Assembly (NCBI GenBank): GCA_963762525.1
Contig: CAVXKT010000011.1
Coordinates: 372,001-436,000, forward strand
Direction of reading: 5' to 3'
Source: DATFDN01 sp963762525
GTDB lineage: Bacteria; Pseudomonadota; Alphaproteobacteria; Acetobacterales; Acetobacteraceae
DNA length: 64,000 bases
How positions within the stretch are numbered: position 1 is the first letter of the stretch; each line of letters begins with the position of its first letter. Positions 37,764-46,744 of this stretch are shown here, piece after piece. The notes below the pieces were generated by a model that had not been told where the DNA came from, made no database searches, and worked only from the letters and a program-made list of their open reading frames with translations. The position numbers and the translations under genes were made by a program.

Positions 37764-38803
37764 TCAGCCGGCGCCGGTCGCGCTCGCCCGGGTATTGCCG
37801 GCGTCGGGGTTTCCGGCGTGCCGGCATGCGCCGGCATCTCGACCTCTCGGCGGCGAAATGGTCCTGCGGGCGAAATACTGGATCGTCTGCTGCAACCGCG
37901 GTCGAGCGGCACCATCGGTTCCCACCCCAGTAATGAGCGCGCGAGCGAGATGTCGGGACAGCGTTGGGTTGGGTCGTCAATCGGCAACGGGCGAGAACAT
38001 CAATTTCGCGCGTCGAGCCGGTCAGTCGGATGATGCGGGTCGCCAGATCGCGAATCGAGATCTCATGCGGGTTGCCGAGATTGATCGGTCCGGTGACATC
38101 ATTTGCCGTCGCCATCACGCTCAGCAATCCCTCGATCAGATCCTCGATATAGCAGAACGCGCGTGTTTGCTCGCCCGTTGCCGTAGATGGTGATGTCCTG
38201 CCCGCGCAGCGCCTGGACGATGAAGTTCGACACCACGCGGCCGTCATCGGGCAGCATCCGCGGGCCGAACGTATTGAAGATGCGCACCAGCTTGATCCGC
38301 GTCGCATGCTGGCGATGGTAGTCGAGGAATAACGTCTCCGCGCAGCGTTTGCCCTCGTCGTAGCAGGCGCGCGGCCCCAGGCTGCTGACGTTGCCGCGGT
38401 AGGATTCCGGCTGCGGGTGCACCGTCGGCTCGCCATAAACCTCGCTGGTCGAGGCCTGCAGCACTTTGGCCCCGGTGCGCTTGGCCAGCCCGAGCATGTT
38501 GATGGAGCCGATCACGCTGGTCTTGGTCGTCTGCACGGGATCGAACTGGTAATGGATGGGCGAAGCCGGACACGCGAGGTTATAGATCTGATCGATCTCG
38601 ACGAACAGCGGGAAGGTGATGTCGTGACGCATCGCCTCGAAGCGCGGATGGCCAGCAAATGCGCGATGTTTTCCCGGCGGCCGGTGAAGTAATTGTCAAC
38701 GCAAAGCACGTCGCAGCCATCCACCAGCAGTCGCTCGCAGAGATGAGAGCCGATGAAACCCGGCTCCGCCGGTCACCAGCACGCGCCTCGATGCCGTGCG
38801 CAT
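37764..38803 (-). CDS. UDP-glucuronic acid decarboxylase (UXS-type SDR), frameshifted
   Basis: ATG 38803: RTASRRVLVTGGAGF begins the SDR Rossmann fold. After shifts: CDVLCVDNYFTGRRENIAHL, EIDQIYNLACPASPIHYQFD, PVQTTKTSVIGSINMLGLAK, VLQASTSEVYGEPTVHPQPE, CYDEGKRCAETLFLDYHRQH (catalytic YxxxK), VRIFNTFGPRMLPDDGRVVS, AFCYIEDLIEGLLSVM and PINLGNPHEISIRDLATRI. NLACPASPIHYQ and DPTVHPQPESYxGN-type blocks are diagnostic of UXS, which makes UDP-xylose from UDP-glucuronate, here presumably a precursor for the exopolysaccharide. At least three frame changes; probable stop TGA at 37764. Confidence 0.82.
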
Positions 38804-38972
38804 CAGATCGGCCTTCTGTTCCTGAATGGCTCGGAACCGATCAAATGACACCCATTCCGAAGCGCCACAAGTCGTTCGGCGCGCGTCGCCACAGGAAGGT
38901 GAACCACGGTCCCGTTGCGCACGCCAAGATGAACTCGGCAGGATGCGGGTCAGGGAAATGGGAGCCGCCGTC

Positions 38973-40114
38973 ATGGACGCGGTGAGTCGGAGCCGGCGCG
39001 AATGGGCGCCGTGGCCGGGGACGGGTGCGGAGCGGGTCGTCTATGCCTTTTGCGCCGGCGGACGCAAGCAGCCGGGCGGAATGTGTCGCATGGTCGACCA
39101 CGTCCTGACCGAATGGGACGCCGCGGGGCGACGGCCGCCGATGATCTGCCTCGACACCACCGGGCCGTTCGTCAAGTGGCGCGAGCCGTTCTATTTTGCC
39201 GGCGCGCTGGGCCGGCTTGCGGTCGGCGTTTGGCGTGGGGATGTCGCGGCGCTGCATCTGCATATGGCCGACGGCGGTAGCGTGCTGCGCAAGATGGTGC
39301 TGATCCAGGTCGCTCGCGCGATCCGCCGCCCGGTGATCATTCACATGCATGGCGGTCCCTTCACCGAGCAGTATCTGAAGCTATGCCGGTCCGGAGTTCG
39401 GCAGCTGATCCGCCATCAGCTTCGAAAGGCCGACCGCTTCATCGTCCTTGGCCCCGAGTTCCACAGTTTCTTCCGCGACCGCGTCGGTCTGGAGCCGGAT
39501 CGGCTGCTGGTCATGCGGAACGCCGTCGCCGGACCGGAGGAGAGTGCGGCGACACCGTTACGGGATGATTGTCGACTGCTGTTCGCAGGCGCGTTGATCG
39601 AGCGCAAGGGGATGCGCGAGCTGTTCGAGGCGCTGTCGCGGCTTCGTCATCTGCCGTGGCAGCTCACCGTGGCCGGAAACGGAGATGCCGAGCCGTGGCG
39701 TCGGCTGCGCTCACGCGCAAGGAATCGCCGATCGGACCCGCTTCGCCGGCTGGGTGCCGCCGTCGGATATCGGCTGCCTGCTTGCGCGATTGCGACCTGC
39801 TGGTGCTGCCGTCGCATATCGAGGCGCTGCCGATGGTCGTTCTCGAAGCCATGTCACACCAGCGCGCCGTGCTGGCGACCTCGGTGGGCTCGGTCGCCGA
39901 CGCGGTGGAGGACGGCGTGACCGGTTTGCTGGTCCCTCCGCGCGAGGTGCCGGCGCTGACCGGCGCGCTCGAGCGGCTGATCCGCGATCCCGCGCTGCGC
40001 CGCGAATTCGGCGCCGCCGGCCGTCGGCGGTACGAGCGCGATTTCACCATCAGCGTGATGAACGCCGCGCTGGCCGATTTGTTTGCCGAGGTCATCACGG
40101 CGCGGCGAGACTGA
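38973..40114 (+). CDS. Family 4 glycosyltransferase, two frameshifts
   Basis: ATG 38973. N-domain: ERVVYAFCAGGRKQPGGMCR, AALHLHMADGGSVLRKMVLI, PVIIHMHGGPFTEQYLKL. C-domain: RLLFAGALIERKGMRELFEA, LPWQLTVAGNGDAEPWRRL, then after a shift near 39705 RTRFAGWVPPSDI, and after another near 39780 CDLLVLPSHIEALPMVVLEA (donor Glu pair), LATSVGSVADAVEDGVTGLL. About 380 residues, normal for GT4. It is transcribed away from the UXS gene; the 169 bp between their starts must hold both promoters. Sugar specificity unknown. Confidence 0.8.
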
Positions 40115-40544
40115 TTCGGTAACGCCGTCCTTGCTTGCGTACCCGGTCCCGCGCGGCTTCATGCATTCGTCGCAGGCGAAAACAATTCCCACAGTCAATC
40201 CGAAACGCCTGAAGCCGGACCCCGGATCGCGCGGATTGCCGCTCTTGACACCGAATTAGCGTTTCGACATCAGAATTCTTGTTAGAGTGCATCGACGTGA
40301 TGCATTCTCGAGGCGGCGTGTCGTGATCCGGAACCACCTTTTGTGCGCCGTCGAGCGCACCGCGCCGCGATCCGTCTCGGCGAACCATCAGGCGATGTCG
40401 CGAACGAAAACCGAGTCGATGGCTCGCAGTCCCGCCTGAGCCGGGTGCCGGTCTCCGCCGGCAACCGCTCTTAAACCTCAACCGAACCTCGCCGGAGCGC
40501 GTGTTCGCGCCGGAGTGCGGGGAAGACATTAGGCATATTTTCCT
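40115..40544. other. Intergenic stretch upstream of the repeat protein
   Basis: 430 bp with no gene found. It contains an ideal -35 (TTGACA, 40245-40250) with a weak -10 (ATCAGA, 18-bp spacer) and the operator-like inverted repeat described separately. The last 40 bp before ATG 40545 are locally AT-rich (CATTAGGCATATTTTCC). Confidence 0.4.
40245..40304 (+). promoter_or_regulatory. Candidate promoter and operator for the repeat protein gene
   Basis: TTGACA at 40245-40250, 18-bp spacer, ATCAGA; just downstream a perfect 6-bp inverted repeat TGCATC-GACGT-GATGCA (40288-40304), placed where a repressor would sit over the transcription start. About 240 bp of leader remain before the ATG. Inference from sequence only. 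Confidence 0.25.
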
Positions 40545-42744
40545 ATGACAACTTACAGGACCCCTTGGCAGCAGCCCTATTCCGCCACCAGCCCGTGGAA
40601 CATCGGCATCGGCTCGAACGCCCAGTGGGGCAGCTTCGGCGATGCGGATGTGCAGACGCTCGAATTCGCTGAACGGCGTCATCAACACTACTGCCTGGAG
40701 CATTGCGACGTTCGTCGGCACGGCTTCCGACCCTCTGGTGACGGTCACGGCCGGGAGCAACATCCCTGCCGAGCAAATCCACATCCCGCTGAATGCGGCC
40801 CCGACCGCCGGCGACGATCGCACCATGGTCTTCTATGATCAGACGCAGCCGGGAAAGGTCTTTTGCTATTGGGACGTGAACTTCAATAACGGCACGAATG
40901 TCGCCGGCGGTCTGAACGCGGGCTTCGGGGCGACCTTCGATACCACCGGCGACGGTTTCAGCGCGCCGTCCTGGAACCCCGGGCAGATGGACTATGACTA
41001 TAACGCCGGTGTCATCAACAACTATGATCTCGCCAACGGCGCGATCGACCACGCGTTGCGCATCACTTTGTCCGATGAGGCCGAGAAGATGCCGCCGGGA
41101 AGCAACTACTTCACCACCAACATTCCCTGGCCCGATGACCATGTCGACTATAATGGTCCGACGGCTTACACCGGCAACATCGTGGCGGGTTCCACGTTTG
41201 GCATCCCCAAGAGCGTCAACATCAACAATCTGGGGCTGTCGGCGGGCGGATTGATGCTCGCCAAGGCGCTGCAGAATTACGGCGCGATCTGGAAGGACAG
41301 CGGCGGGTCGGATCAGTTCACGGTGTTTGCCGACCCGACGACCGCCAACAATCCGCTGATGCAGGAAATGGCGGGGGACATCAGCAAGATCATGCCGGTC
41401 CTCAGCGTCATGCGGAACCAGGGTCCGAACTCGGTCAACGGCGGTGGCACCTATCCGGCCCCGCCGCCGCCGTTCGATCCCTCGCTCGGGATCGGCAGCG
41501 GCGAGGCGCCGGGCTACACCGGCAGCGGCGGTTCGACCGGAACCAGCGGCGGCGGTTCGACCGGAGCCGCGACCCCGTCACCAAACGACACGGTGATCAA
41601 GCCCGGTCAGGGAACGCTCACCGATGCCTCGGGAAACGTCTGGGCGATCACCAATGCCGGCAGCATCACCGAGAACGGGACCATTGACGCCTACAGCTAC
41701 GGCGTGGCCGAGATGGCGTACATCAACAACACCGTCTACCAGGAGACCGGCTCGGGCGCTTGGTATTCGGAGCCGGCTTCGCCGGGATGGTGGACCTCCG
41801 CGACCGACCCGTTGCCCGCCACCTCACCCAACGACACGGTGATCAAGCCGGCGCAGGGCACCATCACCGATGCCTCCGGGAATGTCTGGGCGATCACCAA
41901 TGCCGGCAGCATCACCGAGAACGGCACCATTGACGCCTACAGCTACAACGTGGCCGAGATGGCGTATGTCAACAACACCGTCTACGAGGAGACCAGCTCG
42001 GGCACTTGGTATTCCGAACCGTCGACGCCGGGATGGTGGACCCCGGCAACCGACCCGCTGCCCGCCGCGCCGACGCTGGGCGTCACCGCACCCTCCGCAT
42101 CGATGACCTCGTATCAGGGCCTTCCCGCCAAAGTCACCGGAGTGACCTTGTCGGACAGCGCTCCGAGCGAAACCGCGACGCTCAGCATCAAGGCAAGCTC
42201 CGGCGTGCTGAAGATGACGGCCGCCACCGGAGCCAATGCGGTATCCGGCTCGGGGACCGCGGCGATCTCGGTCTCCGACAAGGTGGCGAACCTGACTGCC
42301 GACTTGGCGAGCCTCACCTACAGCGGAACTGCCGTCGGTTCGGCGACGCTCTCGTTCGGGCTAACCGACGCCGCGGGCGCTGCCGCCTCCGCCACCGCGA
42401 CCGATGTCGTCAGCGCGGATACGATCAAGCTCACGCTCTCCGAAGACGCCTATCTCGGCAACGCCAACTTCATCGCCAAAGTGGATGGCGTGCAGGTCGG
42501 TGGTCCGACCGCGGTCACCGCATCGCACGGCGCCGGCGCCACCCAGAGCTTTACCTACAGCGGCAACTGGGGCAGCGGGGTGCATTCGGTCGAGGTGGAC
42601 TTCACCAACGACGCGTATGGCGGTTCGGCGACGAAGGATCGCAACCTCTACGTCAACCAGGTCGCCTATAACGGCGCCAATGCGATGACCAGCAGCCACG
42701 CGCTCTACGGGAACGGCGCATTCGTGGTCCACGTCGGCAGCTAG
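40545..42744 (+). CDS. Large repeat protein with a CBM60-like C-terminus, probably extracellular and polysaccharide-associated; one frameshift
   Basis: ATG 40545 (MTTYRTPWQQPYSATSPWNI) shifts frame near 40660 to NGVINTTAWSIATFVGTASD and is then open to 42744, about 732 residues. N-terminal domain (to about 300): PWN start, AEQIHIPLNAAPTAGDDRTM, CYWDVNFNNGTNVAGG, AIDHALRITLSDEAEKMPPG, LMLAKALQNYGAIWKDSGGS. A Gly/Ser/Thr linker leads to two 82-residue tandem repeats, then a Ser/Thr/Ala-rich beta domain, and a C-terminal module (TIKLTLSEDAYLGNANFIAK, VHSVEVDFTNDAYGGSATKD, RNLYVNQVAYNG) resembling calcium-dependent CBM60-type carbohydrate binding. No signal peptide, so type I secretion is possible. 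No catalytic residues recognised. Confidence 0.7.
41578..42066 (+). repeat. Tandem in-frame duplication (2 x about 246 bp)
   Basis: 41578-41823 and 41824-42066 encode nearly identical 82-residue units beginning SPNDTVIKP and ending PGWW..ATDPLPA. Differences are few (e.g. Gly/Ala after IKP, Tyr-Gly versus Tyr-Asn, Gln/Glu in VYxET). The nucleotide identity is high enough to suggest a recent duplication, and the number of units could vary among strains. Confidence 0.85.
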
Positions 42745-42755
42745 ACCGGACCGGC

Positions 42756-42789
42756 CCGCTCCGGGGGGCGTGCGCGCCCTCCGGAGCGG
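42756..42789. terminator. Hairpin terminator between convergent genes
   Basis: CCGCTCCGG (42756-42764) pairs with CCGGAGCGG (42781-42789), with further G/C pairing possible inside the 16-nt loop. It lies between the stop of the repeat protein (42744) and the stop of the ABC ATPase (42796), and TCTTCT follows on the plus strand. Confidence 0.6.
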
Positions 42790-42795
42790 ATCTTC

Positions 42796-43542
42796 TCACA
42801 GCACTTGGCCGAGGAACTCCCGCGTGCGGGGGTCCTTCGCGTTGGCGAAGAACTCTTCCGGCGGGCCGTGCTCGACGATCACGCCGCGATCGGTGAAGTA
42901 GATGTGATCCGCCACCTCGCGGGCGAAGCGCATCTCGTGAGTGACCAGTATGCAGGTCATGCCCTCGTCGGCGAGCTGCTTGATGGTGAGCAGGACCTCC
43001 TTCACCGTCTCCGGATCGAGCGCCGAGGTCACCTCGTCGAACAGCATCACCGCCGGGTTCATCGCCAGCGAGCGGGCGATCGCCACCCGCTGCTGCTGGC
43101 CGCCCGACATCTCTCCGGGATAGGCCTGCTCGCGCCCCTGCAGGCGCACCTTCGCCATCAGCCTGACGGCCCGCTCCTCCACCTCCCGGCGCGGTTGCTT
43201 CAGCACCTGGATCGGCGCCATCATTACGTTCTCCAACGCCGTCCGATGCGGAAACAGATTGAATTGCTGGAACACCATGCCGACGCGGCGCCGCAGCTCC
43301 CGCTTGTCCAGCGCCGTATCGTTGACCTCGATCCCCATCACCCGGATCGAGCCCCGCTCGAACGGCGCCAATGCGTTGATGCAGCGGATCAGCGTCGATT
43401 TGCCCGATCCCGAGGGACCGATGATGCAGATCACCTCGCCCTTGCGAACGTCCAGCGAGACGCCCTTCAGCACCTCGATCGCGCCGTACGACTTGTGCAC
43501 GTCGGCCACGGCGACGATCGGCTGCTCGGCGCTCCAGCTCAT
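42796..43542 (-). CDS. Polar amino acid ABC transporter ATP-binding protein (GlnQ/HisP type)
   Basis: 248 residues, intact. Walker A GPSGSGKST, Q-loop VGMVFQQFNLFPHRTALENV, signature MSGGQQQRVAIARSLA, Walker B VMLFDEVTSALDPE and H-loop LVTHEM are all present. FQQFNLFPHRT and VTSALDPE are typical of the amino-acid (PAAT) subfamily. The ATG overlaps the stop of the upstream permease (ATGA). Last gene of a run that begins with the HMG-CoA-lyase-like gene. Confidence 0.93.
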   Translation of the reverse strand: MSWSAEQPIVAVADVHKSYGAIEVLKGVSLDVRKGEVICIIGPSGSGKSTLIRCINALAPFERGSIRVMGIEVNDTALDKRELRRRVGMVFQQFNLFPHRTALENVMMAPIQVLKQPRREVEERAVRLMAKVRLQGREQAYPGEMSGGQQQRVAIARSLAMNPAVMLFDEVTSALDPETVKEVLLTIKQLADEGMTCILVTHEMRFAREVADHIYFTDRGVIVEHGPPEEFFANAKDPRTREFLGQVL

Positions 43543-44378
43543 ATCCGCACCGCGTAGCGTCGCTCGAGCCGCCGTGTCAGCCGCGCGATCGGGTAGGAAT
43601 AGAGGAAGAACCAGAGCAGAATCCAGGCATAAAGCGGGGTCAGCAGATCGGTGCGTCCACCCTCGGCGGCCTCTACCTGCCCGGCCAAGGTCATCACCTC
43701 ACTAACGCCGACGATGGAGGCGAGCACGGTGGACATCGTCAGGATGGCGTAGAGATTCATCCACGGCGGCAGCATCCGCTTGATGCATTGCGGCAGGATG
43801 ATCGAGAACACTTGCTGGCGGCGCGAGAACGCGAGCGACTCCGCCGCCTCCCACTGGCCGGCCGGGATCGAGGCGACGGCGCCGCGCACGATCTCGCTCA
43901 CATTCGCCATCACCGGCAGCGCCAGCCCGATCACCGCCTTCACCCAATCGGGAAACGGAATTGCGATCGGGCCGAGATCGATGCGGAACGGCAGCATGAA
44001 CATGGCGAAGAACAGCAGCACCAGCCAGGGCGCGTTGCGGAAGAACTCCATCACCAGCCGAGAGGCGCTTCGCACCGGCGTGAGCAGCGAAATCAGGCCG
44101 AGACCGAGCACCAGCCCGGCGATGGTGCCGAGAGCCATCGAGAAGAAGCTGATCAACAGATTGAACGCGAAGCCGCGCAGCAGCAGCGGCGTCCACTTGG
44201 CGAGCGCGGCGAACACGCTCGAATGCGCGCCCGGCGCAGCCTGTGCATCGGCGATGCCGGCGGCGAGCAGCACCACCAGGGCCAGCGCCGCGCCGTGCCA
44301 GGCGCGCGGTTGCAGCGTCGGCGTCTTCGCCGGCGGGGCTGCCGGCAGCAGGACGGGGAATGCCGACTCGCCCGCCAT
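43539..44378 (-). CDS. Polar amino acid ABC transporter permease
   Basis: 279 residues from ATG 44378 (MAGESAFPVLLPAAPPAKTP). An N-terminal extension with one extra helix (ALALVVLLAAGIADAQ) is followed by a HisM-type domain of about five helices: GFAFNLLISFFSMALGTIAG, RLVMEFFRNAPWLVLLFFAM, the EAA loop with EAAESLAFSRRQQVFSIILP, and a C-terminal AWILLWFFLYSYPIARLTRR. ERxRNxP-like FFRNAPWLV is typical of PAAT permeases. It starts 1 bp after the sister permease stop. Confidence 0.9.
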   Translation of the reverse strand: MAGESAFPVLLPAAPPAKTPTLQPRAWHGAALALVVLLAAGIADAQAAPGAHSSVFAALAKWTPLLLRGFAFNLLISFFSMALGTIAGLVLGLGLISLLTPVRSASRLVMEFFRNAPWLVLLFFAMFMLPFRIDLGPIAIPFPDWVKAVIGLALPVMANVSEIVRGAVASIPAGQWEAAESLAFSRRQQVFSIILPQCIKRMLPPWMNLYAILTMSTVLASIVGVSEVMTLAGQVEAAEGGRTDLLTPLYAWILLWFFLYSYPIARLTRRLERRYAVRI

Positions 44379-44379
44379 C

Positions 44380-45132
44380 TCAGACCGGCCGATAATAGCC
44401 GGGCAAGCGGAGTCGGCGCTCCAGCTGCTGCATGAACAGCACCAGCAGGCCGACCAGGCCGACATAGATGATCAGTAGCACCACCATCATCTCCGGCACG
44501 TTGGTGTCGTCGGACCAAATCTGCGCCGAGACGTACAGCAGCTCCGGGACCGCGACCGCGTAAGCGAGCGTCGTCGTCTTCACCAGATTGACCAGATTGT
44601 TGTTGAGCGCGGGCAGGCAGACCCGGATCGCCAGCGGCAAAACGATCCGCCGGTAGGCTTGCAGCCGCGTGTATCCAAGCGCTTCGGCGGCCTCGATCGT
44701 CGCCCGCGGCACCGCCTCGATGCCGGAGCGGAAAATCTCCACGTTGAAGGCGCCGGCGAAGAAGCTGAGCGAGATGCAGACCCAGGTAAAGCCGCCGATC
44801 AGGGGCGCGGTGTTGCCGAACCCCGTGTGCAGCACCGGCAGCAGGGAACTCAGTCCGAAGTAGAAGAAGTAGAGCTGGACCAGCGGCGGGGTGTTGCGGA
44901 ACAGCTGGATATATCCGGCCACGATCCGCCGCGTCCAAACCAGGCGAGAGCCCTGCAGCCAGGCGCCGACGACACCGATCACGATCGATGCCGCGATGGT
45001 GATCACCGACAGCTCGACCGTCACCAGCAGCCCGTGCAGGAAGCGCGCGCGGTCGAACGGATCGTACACGATCGGCAGGTTGATCCCGGTCGTGACGTAG
45101 AGCTGTTTGAACCAGGCGGCGATCGTCTCCAC
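44380..45132 (-). CDS. Polar amino acid ABC transporter permease
   Basis: 250 residues. LHGLLVTVELSVITIAASIV, IVAGYIQLFRNTPPLVQLYF (RNTPxxVQL, PAAT signature), FRSGIEAVPRATIEAAEALG (EAA motif region) and RIVLPLAIRVCLPALNNNLV mark it as the second HisQ/GlnP-type permease. The pair of distinct permeases indicates a heterodimeric channel. It starts 17 bp after the binding-protein stop. Confidence 0.92.
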   Translation of the reverse strand: METIAAWFKQLYVTTGINLPIVYDPFDRARFLHGLLVTVELSVITIAASIVIGVVGAWLQGSRLVWTRRIVAGYIQLFRNTPPLVQLYFFYFGLSSLLPVLHTGFGNTAPLIGGFTWVCISLSFFAGAFNVEIFRSGIEAVPRATIEAAEALGYTRLQAYRRIVLPLAIRVCLPALNNNLVNLVKTTTLAYAVAVPELLYVSAQIWSDDTNVPEMMVVLLIIYVGLVGLLVLFMQQLERRLRLPGYYRPV

Positions 45133-45149
45133 CGGCGCGGGCCCTTACC

Positions 45150-45971
45150 TCACTTGCTGTACTTGGCGTGCAGTTCCTCGGCGTATTTGGAATGGCTGAT
45201 GTGGTACTCGTCCTCCAGCTTCTGCACCGTGCCGTCCTTGGCCCATTGCGTCACCACTTTGGACATGTAGGCCGCCCAATCCGGCTCCCCCTTGCGCACC
45301 GCGACGCCCCAGGGGATCGCGTCCTGGCTCTCCAGCGGCATCGCATAGGCGCTCCACTCGGGATTGAGCAGCTCGCCCTGGATCGCCGTATCGTCGAAGA
45401 GGAAGCCGATGCAGCGACCCTGCTTGAGCGCCGTCAGCGCCTCCGCGGTGCCGGTGAAGGCGATCACCTGGGCGCCGTCCTTCTCGGCCACCTGCTTGTT
45501 GTAGTAGGCGCCCTGGATGGCACAGATCGGCTTGCCCTTCAGATCGGACCATGAGGTGACGTGCATCGCCTTCGGCAGCATCAGGTTGTAGCCGGAGGCG
45601 TAGTAGTCGGGCTGGATGATATCGACCACGCGCCGCCGCTCCGGGGTGTCGCTCATGGTCGCGATCATGAGGTCGATCTTGCCTTGTTCGAGAAACTGCA
45701 TGCGGTTGGCCGCCGTGACCGGCACCAGATCGAGCTTCACGCCCAACCCCTTGGCGACGTCGGCGGCCAGCGATGGCTCGATGCCCTCGATCTGCCCCGA
45801 GGGCGCGCGAAACCCGAAGGGCGGATAATCCGCCTTGACGCCAACGATCAGCGTTCCGCGGCTCTTGATGGTGCTTAGCTCGTCGGCGCGCGCCGGCGCT
45901 CCGGACGCGAGCAAGCCGAGCCCGGTCAGGGCGCCGGCCAGGATTGAGATGAGCGAGCGGCGTGCGATCAT
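45150..45971 (-). CDS. Amino-acid-type ABC transporter periplasmic substrate-binding protein
   Basis: 273 residues from ATG 45971 with RBS GAGGAA. Twin-arginine-like signal start (MIARRSLISILAGALTGLGL), cleavage after PARA. Family 3 binding protein (SBP_bac_3): TIKSRGTLIVGVKADYPPFG, RAPSGQIEGIEPSLAADVAK, FLEQGKIDLMIATMSDTPER (ligand-binding TxxR-type), VVDIIQPDYYASGYNLMLPK and WAKDGTVQKLEDEYHISHSK. Ligand not predictable; the neighbouring aldolase and lyase suggest an organic or hydroxy acid rather than a standard amino acid. Confidence 0.9.
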   Translation of the reverse strand: MIARRSLISILAGALTGLGLLASGAPARADELSTIKSRGTLIVGVKADYPPFGFRAPSGQIEGIEPSLAADVAKGLGVKLDLVPVTAANRMQFLEQGKIDLMIATMSDTPERRRVVDIIQPDYYASGYNLMLPKAMHVTSWSDLKGKPICAIQGAYYNKQVAEKDGAQVIAFTGTAEALTALKQGRCIGFLFDDTAIQGELLNPEWSAYAMPLESQDAIPWGVAVRKGEPDWAAYMSKVVTQWAKDGTVQKLEDEYHISHSKYAEELHAKYSK

Positions 45972-46023
45972 GCGTTCCTCCGGTTCAGACCGGCATCGTG
46001 CCGGTTTCGCGGGCGTTGTCCAG

Positions 46024-46743
46024 TCAGGCCGCACCCGCCCGCCGCGCCCACAAGTCCCAGGCGCGATCGATCTGGGTATCGATCGAGGCCGCGGCGGTGC
46101 GGGCCTCCTCCGCCGTGAGATAAATGACCGGGCCGAGGCGGAGCGCCGCTGCCTGCAAATGGGCGTTCGTCTCCGTGTAGATCGCGCGATAGACGGCCTG
46201 ACGCACATCGGCACCGACCACCGTCGATCCGTGGCCGCGCATCAGCACCACCGCGCCGTCTGCGAGCGAGGCGGCGAGCGCCGCCGCCAGCGCGCGGTTG
46301 GTGATCAGGAGATCGGTGGCGGGGCCGGCAGTATCGCGGATCTCGAAGATCGGCGTTCCCGTGCCGATGAAGCCGCCCATGTGACACATCGCCCGCAAGC
46401 TCACGCCGGGAACGACGCTGAACGGCAGGACGGCGGGTGAGTGGCTGTGCACGACGCTCATCACGTCCGGCCGCGCGCGGTAGATCTCGCCGTGGATGAA
46501 GCGCTCCAGATAGACGCGTCGCCCGGCAGCCGTGAGCGCGGTTCCCTCGAGATCGAATTCGATGATGTCGTCCGCCGTGACCAGCCCGGGCGCCATGTTG
46601 CGCGCCAGCAGGAAATGGTCCGGACGCTGATCGTGGCGGGCGCTGATATGGCCGAAACCATCGACCACGCCCTGCGCGAACAGGATGCGATTGGCCGTCA
46701 CCAAATCCGCGATCAGCGCCGGATCCGCCCGGGTTTCGGCCAT
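46024..46743 (-). CDS. Class II aldolase/adducin family protein
   Basis: 239 residues. VDGFGHISARHDQRPDHFLL (GHxSxR substrate loop), MSVVHSHSPAVLPFSVV (HSH zinc ligands), MCHMGGFIGTGTPIFEIRDT and VVLMRGHGSTVVGADVRQAV (third His, RGHG). The C-terminal helix has YTETNAHLQAAALRLG. The zinc-binding His set is intact, so an active aldolase or decarboxylase is expected. ATG 46743 lies 1 bp after the lyase stop, so both are in one transcript, probably with the ABC genes 50 bp downstream. Confidence 0.9.
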   Translation of the reverse strand: MAETRADPALIADLVTANRILFAQGVVDGFGHISARHDQRPDHFLLARNMAPGLVTADDIIEFDLEGTALTAAGRRVYLERFIHGEIYRARPDVMSVVHSHSPAVLPFSVVPGVSLRAMCHMGGFIGTGTPIFEIRDTAGPATDLLITNRALAAALAASLADGAVVLMRGHGSTVVGADVRQAVYRAIYTETNAHLQAAALRLGPVIYLTAEEARTAAASIDTQIDRAWDLWARRAGAA

Positions 46744-46744
46744 G

